Shown: positions 1-13,234, numbered from the stretch's first letter. The stretch: 64,000 nucleotides of DNA from Chrysopilus asiliformis (GCA_964034945.1 OZ035961.1:86942124-87006123); one strand, 5' to 3'. Notes: a model not told the origin generated them from the letters alone. Numbers and translations are program-made.

Positions 1-979
1 CATTTTTCGAGCAATTTATCTGTTTCCTAGCCATAAATCTTAGCGCCAGGATCTTGATTCTCTGCACAGATTGTAAGGATTTCGTTTTATTTCAATGCTT
101 TCATTCATTCCTTGAATCCAAGTCGAGCTAGTTAACATCCCTGCCCTAATCTTCTTCTATGCTACTAACAACTCACAACTGACAATATACAGACGGACAA
201 ATGAAAGAAAAGATTTCATTTTTTTATTCAATATATTACGGCTTTTATACTATTTCCGTACTAGCAGATGAACGAATAACGAAGAAGAAATTGTCAGGTG
301 CAATGGAATAAAACGTTAGTCACCATCACACAATCGTAACTGAAATTGGGGTGAATTCGGAATTGGATTGGCGTGACTCAATCCATCTCAATGAGTGGCA
401 AAATCTTTTATTACAATTTCATTCATCATTTGTATGAGTATGTGTGTAGTTATTGCTCGGGTCCAAATGCGGGATAGAACTTGAGTTTCATTTTGAATCA
501 AATCAAATTCATTTTATCTATCCTTAGACCATATGTTGGAACTCAAACGTAACCCGATTGTATTTATATGAACGACCCACAATAAGTTTCAAGGGAAGAT
601 AGTTGTGTATAACTCAGTTCCTCACATATGGGGATGCTTGTTAGTTGTAACTAAGCAGATGGTATTATGTTTAGACACTTAACCATAATCTATACCTTTG
701 GCCGAGCTCTTATTTTCCAACAAAACAAAACTAAACAAAAATACGATTTCACGAGAGTGGTTTATAACAAGTTCAGCATTACTGTTTATTATTAACGCCA
801 ACAAGTCATATAAGATAGTATTCTGCACGTTTTCAAGAATCATTCCTGAATATTTTACATCCTTACTACAAGAATTTTTATTTAAAGATTTTCTTTATTA
901 TTGTCAGTTTTTTTTTTTGGAGGAAAAGTGAAAAAGAATTTTTGCGTTATTCCGTTTCGAATTTTAAAAACCCGTTTAC
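1..979. other. Non-coding AT-rich stretch
   Basis: No convincing coding segment, RNA gene or repeat boundary is visible. The longest open frame (698-931, plus strand) has low-complexity composition and no recognisable domain, so I treat it as chance. Confidence 0.6.
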
Positions 980-982
980 TTA

Positions 983-2601
983 AGCAGGGTTTATACCCGG
1001 CAAGTAACTCGCGTCAAGTAAAGAGAGGCAAGTAGTTTGCTTAGTTTACACGTTGCAAGTAAATCACTTCAAGTAGAATGACAGCCGAACGAAAACATAA
1101 CCTAAAATTTTCTGAGAAAAAATATTAAGACACTTTTTTGTAGAAAAATTTGCGACTTTCGACCTAAAACTGTTTGTTGCCGACGACGTTTTTATACCCT
1201 TGTTGTTTTTTCCTTAAAAAGTTTCGTCGCCCTCTGGCAAAGCAGCAAATATAAAATAAACCGAAACACACACACATAAAACTACCTCTTTTGTACACGG
1301 TTCTATGTCATTGTATTGGTTTTACTTGCCACAAAAATAGAATCAATGATGAGAGAACTATAGATAAATTACGGTTGATAAAATTTCGAAGCAATGAAGA
1401 GTCCACCCAGTGACATATAGGCCTGTCTCATTGCCTTCGTCGGTACACGAAATGTTTAGTGTATACAATGTGGGGGAGTTGCCATATCTCAATATTCAGA
1501 GGTTAAGCATTATTAAATTTCAATATAGTAGAGTACCTACATGATATGGTATTTCCCATCGCATTGCATAAATAATTTTGATTTTTCGACGATTTTAATT
1601 TTTATACAACTCACACAACATTATAAAAGATTATTAAACCACACAATATGCGCGATATTATTTAAAAACATGAAAAAAATTTAAAATAATTCAAATTTAT
1701 TTTTAAAGAGTTGACGATTATAAAGGTTCTCTAGTTAAAATCAAAAACAGGGTCAATCGCACATTTTAGAAGTGCTGGCAATTCTAAAAAGAGAAAAATG
1801 CCAAAAAGTAAAGTTTGTTGAAATATCGTGTTTTTTAATGCTACAAAATTTGATTCTCGAAGGAATTTTATGTGCTATGAAAAGTGTTTAGAGCAGTGCT
1901 ATAAAAGTGTTTTTTGTAGTCCTGACATTCGTTTGAGGCGAGTATTTAACAGGCAAAAACAAAATGCTACTTTTCCAACGACGATGGGAGCCAAAAAAAT
2001 GTTCTTTCCGGGGTTTTAGTGAAATCTGTGGAACATTCCCTAACTAAACTTATCAAAAACTCTTTTCAGGGCATTTCAGTGCATTATATTATAATAAAAC
2101 CAGCGTTAAAAAAATCTCAATGCAGCCCCGTTCCAATGTTATACGAAAATGTAAACATAACGCTGGCGTGATTTCATGGTATGTGTGTCATTTGACAGAA
2201 CTCTTGTGCAGGGTTATCAATGGATTCTGGTGGGTATTTTTGGTTTTTGGTATCAAGTGAAATTGATGTTGATCTACCCTGCACGAATCTTCGAAAACGA
2301 CAGTGTTTTTGTCTCATTCGTGAAATTCATTTAGATGTAAAGGAGTAAAAGGGATTACTATTTCATGTGATTTCCGAAACTCTTCGTTTTCTATAGTGTT
2401 GCTCTTTTGCCTACCGCGAGTGCACGAGAAACTGGGTTCGAGATTTATCTATTAGTTCTTTCATCATTGATAGAATGGCTTTCTATTTTTTTCGAGAGAG
2501 CGGCAAGTATTCTCACACATATGCGAGCGTCGCATACTAGGTCAAATCGCGTGTATTTACGTCTACTTGCCGCGAGTTACTTGTCGTGTCTAAACCCCGC
2601 A
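983..2601. mobile_element. Non-autonomous TIR element, about 1.6 kb
   Basis: The left end carries GGCAAGTAACTCGCGTCAAG just inside an AGCAGGGTTTA start. The right end carries the inverted form, CTTGCCGCGAGTTACTTG, followed by TAAACCCCGC. TTA lies immediately outside both ends (980-982 and 2602-2604). A 3-bp TWA duplication is usual for PIF/Harbinger-type elements, so that superfamily is my inference. No transposase ORF is visible inside, so this is a deletion derivative or large MITE. Confidence 0.6.
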
Positions 2602-2604
2602 TTA

Positions 2605-3663
2605 AGGTGGGTTTAGAAACACGAACATTTTCATTTTTACTGGCAAAGTGAGCGGGATAGCGAAATTCAAATTTACGTGCGCAAAAAGTCGATCACATCA
2701 GTGTCTCACACGTACTTTCCCTTCCACTTTATGGCGAACTGTCACTGCACATCACCTTCTCGCAGCAATACGTTTGTTATCACTTCAATTTCACCTAACA
2801 AAATCATTTTGTGTGATGTTATAATTAATAACATAATTATTATCACCTCCCGTTTCCATTTAAAATGCGTAGCTTTCAAATAAACATCGAACTTAACCTT
2901 ACTTTTGCTGGCTGCCATAATTCCCCATAATTCAGGGGTAACATTTTGCTGGCAGGGCGGGGAAGTCCAATGTGTTTGTTGTTGTTTACTGCCATAACTT
3001 TCCTATCGTCGACGAAAATTATGGATAGTAAAACCACTACATGCAAGCAAAATTTCCAGTAAAATTTTTACTGAGTGGTTTCCCTTTAAGGTGGGTTTAG
3101 AAACACGAGCATTTTCATTTTTACTGGCAAAGTGAGTGAAATGCCAGATTTCTTATGACTTTTTCACCAAGTGGGAAAGGGACGGGAAACCACTCAGTAA
3201 AAAATTTACTGGAAATTTTGCTTGCATGTAGTGGTTTTACTATCCATAATTTTCGTCGACGATAGGAAAGTTATGGCAGTAAACAACAACAAACACATTG
3301 GACTTCCCCGCCCTGCCAGCAAAATGTTACCCCTGAATTATGGGGAATTATGGCAGCCAGCAAAAGTAAGGTTAAGTTCGATGTTTATTTGAAAGCTACG
3401 CATTTTAAATGGAAACGGGAGGTAATAATAATTATGTTATTAATTATAACATCACACAAAATGATTTTGTTAGGTGAAATTGAAGTGCTAACAAACGTAT
3501 TGCTGCGAGAAGGTGATGTGCAGTGACAGTTCGCCATAAAGTGGAAGGGAAAGTACGTGTGAGACACTGATGTGATCGACTTTTTGCGCACGTAAATTTG
3601 AATTTCGCTATCCCGCTCACTTTGCCAGTAAAAATGAAAATGCTCGTGTTTCTAAACCCACCT
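2605..3663. mobile_element. Foldback-like long inverted repeat, about 1.06 kb
   Basis: Two arms of nearly 480 bp (about 2605-3084 and 3190-3663) are close to perfect reverse complements. A given 68-codon frame reads almost identically on plus at 2677-2883 and minus at 3385-3591. The ends read AGGTGGGTTTAGA and its complement, flanked by TTA on both sides (2602-2604 and 3664-3666). The spacer contains a third copy of the same terminus in direct orientation at about 3089-3135. The high arm identity suggests a recent origin. No protein is encoded. Confidence 0.75.
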
Positions 3664-4098
3664 TTAGTGAGCACCAATAATGTAAGATTATTAATTTGTT
3701 TCCAAAATTTTATGGCAATCGATTAAGTGGTTCGGGAAATACTGTGATGCAGTGATGCCAGATTGTGGTAAATTTACCTCTTTATGGTAAATCTCAACCT
3801 GAAAGGTAAAAAGGGAATTTACGAGCTCTCTAGAACAAAAAAAAGGTAAATTTTGTGTTAGCGACAAATTACGAAAATTTCTCGTTTTTTTATAAATTAA
3901 TGTGAATGTGGCAACGATCTAAGAACTTTAAAAGTTGACCACGATGGTATATTGATGACTTTCAAAATAAATGTGCAGCAGCGCCACATTCAATATTACG
4001 TATGAACATGTACTCTGACTTACGATTTTTTTTTTTGCATTTCTTTGGACTGAAATGTCATTTGCTCTTTCAAATTTTCAAATTTTTCCGGCCATGCT

Positions 4099-4229
4099 GG
4101 GGCCCTATCGGCGAACACGATACGGTTGGATCGAGTCGTAAACTCCATGTTGTTGTTCGTGTAAAACACTAACAACAACATTGAATTTACGATTCGATCC
4201 AATCGTATCGTGTTCGCCGATAGGGCCCC
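4099..4229. repeat. Small palindromic MITE-like hairpin
   Basis: The ends are GGGGCCCTATCGGCGAACAC and its complement. The inverted repeat continues inward for about 45 bp around a short loop containing TTGTTGTT-type sequence. No target duplication is obvious. A short second hairpin (CCTGTAGCAACGGACA paired with TACCCGTTGCTGCAGG) sits nearby at about 4628-4690. Confidence 0.55.
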
Positions 4230-4960
4230 TGATTGGATTTTGCATTGACGAAACTGCCGCGATTTGGTGAGAACTTTGTTTTTGTCAATTATTGATATCA
4301 TAATTATTTATATAACATATTTTGCAGACAAAATATCGAAGCTATTTTAAGTTCAACAAAAGTGGCTTGTAAAATCTTTGGCTACATAAAAAAGTTGTTT
4401 TTTGTCGGGTAGTGTAATAGTCATAAATATTTTGTTATTTTTTTAAAATTAAATAAGTTTTTTTTGTTATTTTTTGTTGAATAATAAAGACCAATGTATT
4501 TCTATTGTTATTTTTTTTTATTGAATAGCTAGCGTCAGTTAAGCAAAACATGTGTACTTTCCCATTTTTTGTGTTTTTGTGTACCTACCTAAACGCATCG
4601 TTTTCAACATTGCGGGTCTAGTGGGACTCCTGTAGCAACGGACACAAACGACCAGGTATGATACCTCATCGTTTGTACCCGTTGCTGCAGGACACTGTAT
4701 ATACATTTTGTGCTTTGAATTTATGTTTGTTGTACAATTTACGTGGTAATTTAGGTAGGTCTTAGGGTTTTGTCAACGTTTTGTTCCGTGGGAAAAAAGA
4801 GGTAAAAATCGACTATTCTGTGGGAAAAAAGGGAAATTCAGGCAAATCTCGTGGTAAATTTTGCATCGAGCGTCTGGCAACACTGCTGTGATGAGTCAGT
4901 GAGTGAGTGAATTAGTGAGTGAGTGACTGAGTCAGTGGTATTTGGCTTTTATAAGATTAA

Positions 4961-5219
4961 CCCTCATACTGTCCTCGGGTCATTTCTGACCCAAATTCGA
5001 TTTTAATTAAAAGTATCTTCTCAACTACATGAACAATGTTTGTATGGTGTAGGCTCTGTGAACAAATTTCTTTTGAATACCGAAAACAATAATCTATTTG
5101 TTCATATTTTAATCCATTGAAGAGCACTGTAGTCTTCATGGGTCATAAATGGGTCACAATGGGTCATTCTTGACCCACGAAGACGTCATACGTTATTTTT
5201 CTTAAGGACAGTATGAGGA
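4961..5219. mobile_element. piggyBac-like MITE (259 bp)
   Basis: TTAA lies at both edges (4957-4960 and 5220-5223), as expected for piggyBac-type insertion. The terminal inverted repeats are CCCTCATACTGTCC and GGACAGTATGAGGA. Subterminal GGGTCATTTCTGACCC and GGGTCATTCTTGACCC palindromes lie inside each end. There is no coding capacity, so mobilisation would depend on a transposase from elsewhere. Confidence 0.7.
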
Positions 5220-5223
5220 TTAA

Positions 5224-7269
5224 TAAAACTATTTGCTTGTTGCGGCGAATTCAAAAAGCTTCATCGTGTATTTATACCTTTAGCGATTCGTGAAATATTA
5301 TAGCCTTAGTTTACGAGAAAAACACTACCCTAATATGGTAAAAATCATTTTCTCTCATATTAACTAACCGAAATTTCGTTACATTTACAGTCAATTCCAT
5401 AACAACATTTTGCAATAAATAATATCAAATTAAATAACTCATATAAAATATTTTAAATATTTGCATACATAATTTTGAACTATGAGTGCTTTTAAATTTA
5501 CATTAACGATGACAGAATAAACAAACAATAATAACATTTCAGCAAATATAAATACATGAGCTCTGATTATATGACACGACAGATCCGAAAATGTGGTTAA
5601 AACATAAAAATTTAACATTTTACACAAACGTAAAGTTGATAAATATGTGCTACAGTGTTTGATTCTTCCATTATTACTTCAAGTGAACTTCACTGGCCCA
5701 GTAATATTCGTATGGAGAATATTATCGGAGTTTTTTAAATCATTTTATGGATAAACTTTTATGAACAAACTCACAGATAAGCAAAAATTTGTCCTAAGGC
5801 GATTTAATATTAACTTGTGATGAAATAAAGTTGGCAGAATAATGTATTATTTATCATTTTGGCTTGTGAAGTCAAACAACTATATAATATATTTGAATGT
5901 CCTGTTTAGAAATCTACATCTACATGCCGAAATTTAGGTAGAAAAAAATTCTCGATTGTTAATACAAAATTTCTGAACAAAATTTCTGATAAATTCAGAT
6001 GAAACTTTAAGTTATAATAAATGTCACAAAACTCTATTTTTTATCTCAACGCGGGTCTGAACCCCGCCTCAATTGAAACTGAAATCGTCAGCCTTGAAAT
6101 ATGTACAAAAATCAAAATACGAAGGCTTTGAAAAACTCAAAAGTTAACAAAAACGGATAGAAAAATAATTCTGCTAAGAATACTTTTTGTATTTAATTCA
6201 TCCTGTTTGACACCCAAGATTAAAAACAGGTTTAAAAATTTAGTATTTTTGAAGCATCAAGGACTAAACAGAATGAATTTCAATTCAAAGTAATCCCAGA
6301 AAATAAAATCCCTTTTTGTTGGACATAAACCAAAAATTGGCCATTACTCGGTATTAGTCTCTCTTTCAGCCATTCAAGGACTAAAATCAATCATGGACGA
6401 AACCGAAGGAAACAATAGGATGCCATAGGATTATATTAAAAGGCTAAAGTTGCCATTCAAAAATGTCAGCCCTACATCAAATTGTTCCTTTTTCAATTCA
6501 GTTCAACAAACGACATTCCAAAAAGATAACAAGTTTAAAACATTTGATGAGTAGTATTAGTAATGATTCCACTCTAGCAGAAGATTCTAAATGAAAACGA
6601 TCATCCATCTCAAATAAGGGACAAAATTAATTTCAGGCAAATATATCACAACATTCTAATACTAAAAATACCAACAAAGAAACATAAATGACTTCACTAA
6701 AAAACGAACGAATACCGGAAAATTGATGTGACGGAATAGATTTTTTTTAAATTTGCGTTTTCTTTTTCTCCCAAAAAATAAAAACGAAATTAGTGCAAGT
6801 GACATAAAAATATAGAACCCGTAAGAATAATTTTCTTAGGACGACATGACCGCGTATATACTTAAGCTTTAACCCAAAGTAATCTTCACTTTATTTTTCG
6901 CCTCTATTCACATCATTTCGTTTTTATTTTCTTAAACGAAGTATAATAAAGTATTGTATTCCTGAATAATTTCGACCTCTTAATTTTACCTAAAAATATT
7001 TTTCAATCACTCCTGAAACTTATTACAAAAATGTCTTTCAGTTTGTCAGTCTGTCAGTTCGTCAGTATGTCTACCTGTTTGCCTGTGAGCTTGCCAGTCT
7101 GTGTACAAGATTTTTTAAAGACTTCTAGAGCTAGAGACATGCAAGTTATCCGCTATCTTTTAGTGTTATTAAGATACATTCATTAAAATTTAAACAAGTA
7201 GATTTTTACAAATTGCTTGCGAAAAAAAACAAAAAAAGTAGATTTTTACGGTATTTCGAAAACAAACAG
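5224..7269. other. No gene recognised
   Basis: AT-rich sequence with only short chance ORFs. A run of CAGT-CTGT tetranucleotides at about 7037-7110 resembles the tails of degenerate dispersed repeats found elsewhere in the window. Confidence 0.5.
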
Positions 7270-7273
7270 TTAA

Positions 7274-7567
7274 CCCTTTCGGTACATGTTTTTTTCTATG
7301 GGTTTTAAAAATACTCTATACAAATTCATGATGTTTAAGCTATTAGTATTCATTTAAAACAAAAAAAAACAAAACAAAAAAATTAAAAATTTTAATTTTT
7401 TTCAAATACGTTCACTGTGGTCCAGCTTTTTACTCAAAAAATCAAAATTGGGTCAAAAATGCACTTAATGGTGCACTGAATGAGAATAGAGTGTTGAAAA
7501 TAAATAAATAATAAGACAATTCAATTTTTTTAGCATGATGCCATATGGCATCAAAATACCGAAAGGG
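7274..7567. mobile_element. piggyBac-like MITE (294 bp)
   Basis: TTAA target duplications lie at 7270-7273 and 7568-7571. The terminal inverted repeats are CCCTTTCGGTA and TACCGAAAGGG. An internal GATGCCATATGGCATC palindrome lies close to the right end. There is no ORF. The termini differ from those of the MITE at 4961, so this is a separate family. Confidence 0.7.
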
Positions 7568-7574
7568 TTAAAGG

Positions 7575-8750
7575 CTCAATTAAAGATACATTTTTCCCAT
7601 TTACCGATATAATTTGCCGTTATCGAAATGTTTCATAAAAATTCATATACTAATATTTTGTTCGTCGGATTATAGGGTAAATTGTGCAGACACGTAGATT
7701 TTGTATGAAAAAGTCATGTGCTGTTCAAATCAGATATTTTCTTATTTAACTTATGATTTATACTGAAATTACACAGACACAGTGAAAATGGGGTATAAAT
7801 TATTCCCACAACACCTTTGTACCGGCCCTAAGGCTAAAGAAAATTTTCAAAGTGATTCATCCCCTTTTCCTATTTTTTTGTCCATTAGAATGCTAACAAA
7901 ACGGAGAAAGGCTTTCAAGTAGAATTAAAATGGGTAAAGAAAAAAATTTAAATGTAACGTCTAGTGAATGTAAAAACAAGTAGATACCTAGAATTATTCC
8001 TTGGGGCACAAGAAGTTTTTTTTTGTGATTGAGGAACCAATGTTAGATCAACTCTGGAACATAAATTTTCTACACGTTAAAATAATTTAAATCTGATATC
8101 AAAGTCTACTTTGATTTCGTTTCTTCTGCTGTGGTTTGTTACCGCTAAAACTTGAAAACGAACGCAAGAAATTTTATGGAAGTCGGAAGTTTAATTTAGA
8201 ATACCGATTTTTGCATCACGCCTTAAAATACATTTCGTAATCCAGCTCCCGTTCGAAGTTAAGACATCGAACCTATGAAGTCAACATTTTGATACTAATT
8301 TTGAAAGAAATTTTTCAATAGATTTCGGATTATTGACTTTGTCAGTTTTCACCTCACTACAGGTTTTCCGGTGGTTTAATGTATGGGATGAATTAAAGGG
8401 AATAACATTACCCACAATTTTGTTATTTATCTTTATTCACTATGTTTATTCTTTATTAAAATATTTTCATTAAAAAGTGAAAAATTCGTTTTTGGAGATA
8501 TCCTTGCAAACAAATGGTTTTTCGAAGAAAAAAAAACAGTTAGAGGTAGAATTACAGATAATAAAATTCTCTGTTGACTTTTACATATTTTACCGTTATC
8601 GAGATATTTGAGATTTTGTAGTTTTTTTTATGTTTTTATGTAAACTAATATCTTTGTCGTCGATTTATAGTGTAAATTTCTCAGGGACATAGATTTTGTA
8701 TAAAAAAGTCATGTGCTGATCATGTCAGATATTGTATTATCTATTCTATA
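7575..8750. repeat. Two diverged direct copies of a dispersed repeat
   Basis: About 7590-7765 and 8565-8745 share the same order of motifs: a TTACCG..TTATCGA block, then GTAAATT..CAG.CA, then ACATAGATTTTGTA.AAAAAGTCATGTGCTG. An inverted, partial relative is visible at about 49800-50030. No coding content or clean boundary is seen, so this is an old repeat. Confidence 0.45.
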
Positions 8751-9015
8751 ATATCTTATCTCTAACCATACTCGTTTCTCATATTATAAAGATTTCGATT
8801 CGATGGGTAGAAAATTCAGGTGGTGTCGACATTAGATATTCTTGTTTTTGAGATTTCCATTTAACTCATCTTCAAATAAAACTAAGCTGGCAAAATGCCC
8901 TTTGCTTTTAACCCCTTTAACACTGCAACCCCCAAACCTTTTTACAATTCTCTATCGGCATTCCAATGCCGTGTATGTGGAAGTCAACCCTCATTGTTTA
9001 CTTGTGGATCTGGTA

Positions 9016-9187
9016 TCACTTACGAGCAAATCCACTCAAAGAAGGGGAACAACCATAGCGGCACTGGGCTAGTCTGAACTTTTCTTATCAACGACTAAAA
9101 TAAATAGGTATACATACCTGCAGCACTTAAGTATCCTAAAAGAATGAAGAAATAAATCCCAACCAGGCAGTACTTTGACTGCAGCAT
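9016..9187 (-). CDS. Candidate small secreted peptide gene
   Basis: The first exon, 9118-9187, starts MLQSKYCLVGIYFFILLGYL, a textbook signal peptide (hydrophobic core, then SAA), and ends at a strong donor, G|GTATGT. A core promoter lies directly upstream. The best phase-compatible second exon begins at 9068 after CTAG and adds QCRYGCSPSLSGFARK before a stop at 9016, giving about 40 aa with two Cys in the mature part. This exon contains a GTAAGT that could itself be a donor at 9023, so the gene may continue further left. An alternative acceptor at 9073 would give an immediate stop. I do not recognise the peptide. The signal-peptide exon is the secure part; the remainder is inference. Confidence 0.5.
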
Positions 9188-9216
9188 TGTTGATGTTTTG
9201 CTGCTTTTGTTAATTT

Positions 9217-9242
9217 GCTGAAGAATTGGAAAACTTTTTATA
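9217..9242 (-). promoter_or_regulatory. TATA box and possible initiator
   Basis: On the minus strand TATAAAAAG occupies 9234-9242, and a TTCAGC initiator-like motif lies about 20-25 bp downstream at 9217-9222. The first ATG of the signal-peptide ORF follows about 30 bp later. The spacing fits an RNA polymerase II core promoter with a short 5' UTR. Confidence 0.5.
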
Positions 9243-9249
9243 CACACTC

Positions 9250-12200
9250 ACAAACGGCAAAATAGTAATCGGACGATAACACTATTATACTTTTCACGAT
9301 TTGATCGTTGGAAATGCAGAAAACAAATGTGGCGCCAAATACCCACCCCCGAATTAATTAATTCTCTATACTAGTATGTTATCAATAAAATTCGTATGCT
9401 TGTATTGATTGCTTAACAATTGATATTCAACTATAAATTCCACATGAATTTGGTCTCATTCACGACTACGAAAAAATGTCTAACTCCTTGATTCCCGCAC
9501 GAAAAGATATTTGAGTTCTTTTTTCAACGAATGGCTTATTCACTATATTGGAATATACTTTGATTGTTCAGGGAAATAAATCCCAGCTGAAACAAAAAAA
9601 AATCACATTGATTTAAATGTCTGCACAATACCCACATCAGCACTAATGGCGGTTCCGTGAACAATAGTGATGTTAGTCTTTTAGACAACAGAATAATCTG
9701 CAATCATGCCGGATGTGCACCCTTCAGTCTGAATCACTCACACTCCTTTATACCTCAGTGAAACTTTATAAAGGATGTTGTTGACAACGGAAACTATAAA
9801 GTCAGCAAACACTCAGACATACGATAAGAACATAAGTAACCACAAATTATCTGTTTATCTGGGATTTAGAAGAATTACAGTACTGCATACATCATCACTT
9901 TTAGTATGATGTAGTTTTGATATTAGTATATTTGCTATTAGAATTTTTTTACGTGTGTTTGTTCAACTATTTCACTTTTACTATTCGTCACGGGAAACCG
10001 AAAATTTCGTCAAACAACCACTAAAAAAAAAAGGATCACCGGAACCGAAATGCACTACTCGTAAATGCACTTAAAAAAATTTCCAAGCTCTAAACTATCT
10101 ATCGATAAAACATTTCTCCGTTTGAAGCATGCAAGACTCAAAACACACGACCTCAAATGAAACAAACACCTTAATATAACGGAACACGTACCATACAATC
10201 GGAATCGAAATGGCAGACGTGCACACTGTGAACAAAGTCCAAATCCCAAACCGAAAAACGAAGAAACTTAATTCTCAGCGAATAACTTTCAACAAGTGTC
10301 CCGGAAACACCAGAAATCCCGCAGAATAGCACCCGAAAAAACCGAAAACACCCTGAGGGACACCCACAAGGTGTTCAATATAAAGGTGTCTGTTACGGTA
10401 ACGATAGAGCCGGTCGATTCAAGGCTTATAGATCAGGGTTCAGATTCAGGGTGGTATCATCAAAAAAGCACGTACGTACGTTCACTTTTGGATAATCTTT
10501 AAGGACTCACAAAAGGAAACCGATTTCTCAGGAAATAGAAGACGAACGCCAACAGAAAAAAAACCCACACAGCGGGATGGAAGATGGAAATCCTTCCTCC
10601 TCTCACCGGAAAGATACACAACAATAAAACAAATAGATATGTTCGAGGAGGATATGCGAGAGATTTTAAATTCTAGTCACCAACACCGCACGACTAGTGA
10701 TGATATCTCGTCAATCGAATCGATTCAAATGTCGTTGATGTAATCGCCAACAGAATTGAAGACAAACTTGTCAATTGTTGCACACAAAACTTGAACAAAG
10801 GTATATTTATTTCGCCGGAAGTACCCGGATGCGACCACCTATCACGAGGAACAAGTTGTACTGAACTGAACCGAAATCAGTTCCCGATTCGACATTAAGT
10901 CTCCGGCTGCCACACGAGATCTTGTTCTCAAAAGTCTAGCTGGATGCTGCGAACTGTACCATTCGATGAATGAACCCATGGAGGGGTAAAAATGTACTCC
11001 TTCATTGAATTGTTGTTGTCCTTTAGTAGTTTTACGGAGCACATGCGCCCCAAGAAAAATAAGGTAATACTACCAGTAGTTTTCTAACAAGTGGCACCTC
11101 GTAATGTTTTACTTTATGCATTTTATTCTGCGTTACAGTCAGTTCCTATAAATTGTGTTGAACCGATGAAATTCGTCACGCCAAAATTGTAGTTTTCTAT
11201 CCACTTTTAGAAAAGTAACGTTAACTATAACGGGTACCTTCCATACTTTTTTTAAAATACAGTTTTTTTTAATTTTTTTCGAAAACTTTGCGGTTTTGAG
11301 AAAAAATACATAATACTATGTTCACACCGACGCAAAATTACGTAATTTTGAAGATTTTCGTAATTTTGAACGAAATCACTCTCGAAATCACGAGATTTCC
11401 AGTGCATTAGCCTGTTTTCAAAATCACTAAAAGTATGTAATTTCCACAAAATTAGGAACGAAATCAAGCAAAAACAATGCATTCAACCCTGCATCACTTA
11501 TTCAGCTCTCTTCAGCACATCAGTTTTAACATTTGTGCTGCATTGGAAAAACGGAAATATAAGAAAAAGAAGCCGTGTTTCGCACGCGAAGAGGATATAT
11601 TAGTAAACCTGTGGTCTGAAAAAATAAATAAATGGACATGTTTATGATGCAGTTAAATATGAAATGGAAAATAATTGTTTATTTTCATTACAGATAATTT
11701 CCATTTTCCTCTAAAGTGTCTAATTCTGTTTGCTCATATTTCCTCGATGTTTTAAATTATATTATTCATCATATTACTAAAATTCATAGTAATCCTACAC
11801 AAACTTCCTCGATCCATTTTTGAACTAACGTAGTTGAAATGTCAAACAAAATTACCTTAACCTCTGTGTGAACACTTTGGTTTAAGATCTAAATCATTTC
11901 GCAAAATTACGTTCTTCTTTTATACCTACAAAGAAAATAATGTGGGAAAAAAGGATTCAGAGAAAAAAATAAACTGAACCTACAAGAATAATTAATTATC
12001 GAGCCCGAAACATTATGCCATTGAAAACGTAATAAATTCAAAACCAATCAAAACTAACCGTTGCCTTTACCTTGAATTTTTATAGAAACATCGATTTATC
12101 TTCCAATCCAACTTTTTCCGCCACCTTTTAAACAAATAATCAAATAAATAAAGTGTCATAACAGTAAAGAAGTACAAAAATGATTTTTATATTTTTTAAA

Positions 12201-12680
12201 TCTATTTTTTACGCTATTGTTAAATATCGCTATGAAAATTAGAAAAATTGGTGCACACCAAATATTTTCTGTGTCGCATTTTGAACCCGGATCTACCGTT
12301 TGGGCCTTTACTCTATGTAATTACACGGTTCAATTCCAAGGAGATATTTTTTACTATACTTAATAAGATACTTGTGTCCTTCCAAATTCGGCTTCTACAA
12401 ACATATTGTAATATATATTACATATTGGGTTTACAGTCTGGCTACGAACACTATGCACCGCAAAAGTTGACCCCCAAAGACGTAGCTTCCGTTTCACCAC
12501 TAAAGATTTGTCGGTTTTCTTTTTTTTAAATCATTCATTGAATATCAGTTTGTTTTTATATACGTCGCGTCGTCAGTTGCTCTAATGAAGCTCTATAACT
12601 TTTACAAAATGAATAATAAGTTACCAAAGTGATAAGAAGTTACCAAAGGATAGACCAGAGAAATGTTCTTTTGTTGTACG
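9250..12680. other. No gene recognised; one possible MITE
   Basis: No open frame here shows a domain or convincing exon structure. A possible TIR element spans about 11318-11878: GTTCACACCGACGCAAAATT at the left and GTGTGAACAC preceded by TTAACCTCT at the right are imperfect inverted matches. Upstream regulatory sequence for the small gene at 9.1 kb is expected in the first few hundred bases. Confidence 0.4.
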
Positions 12681-12686
12681 ACTTTA

Positions 12687-13231
12687 CACGCAGAGAAAAA
12701 AATATTATAGTTGCTTTTAAAAACTTTTCAACTATTTAGTAATGGGAAATCGTAACTATCACTTTTGTAATTGATCGTGATTAAATAATTACCTACAGTA
12801 AAGTAGTATAATTGTAAAAAGTTCTCCCCTGATTTCAATACAAAATAGTAAAAATTTATTGAATTTAGTTCTCTATTTAATTTCAAAATAGTTATATTTA
12901 TTGTGGAAATATTAAAACATTTGTTTTACTATATTACTATTTTTTTTTTATTTTTTCATATTTGGAATATATTATTATATAGTTGGATACACAGAACTTA
13001 ACTAAATAATAATAAACGAATACTACCAAATAGTTATTCATTATAATTTAAATTGATTATTTTGTTGCAAACATCGAAACTAGAGTAATTTAGACGAGAT
13101 TACAATTTCTTATTATTGCTTGACTTTTCTTGAACAACTTTAACTATTTTTAGATATTCGACGACATTCGTAGGATTATCAACGTCAACTACCAAAAATT
13201 ATTAAATTAACTATTGTTTTTTCTCTGCGTG
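12687..13231. mobile_element. MITE with CACGCAGAG termini (545 bp)
   Basis: The ends read CACGCAGAGAAAAAA and TTTTTTCTCTGCGTG, each flanked by TA (12685-12686 and 13232-13233), consistent with a Tc1/mariner-type target duplication. The interior is very AT-rich with many AACTAT/ATAGTT words. A related element, CACGGAGAG to CTCCGTG, is inserted at 26158-26575. Confidence 0.65.
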
Positions 13232-13234
13232 TAG

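Noticed and set aside
2677..2883. Identical 68-codon ORFs on opposite strands (also 3385-3591)
   Set aside because: They exist only because the arms of the long inverted repeat mirror each other; no domain or codon signal.
12248..12529. 93-codon plus-strand ORF
   Set aside because: No motif and no splice context; composition is like the flanking non-coding DNA.
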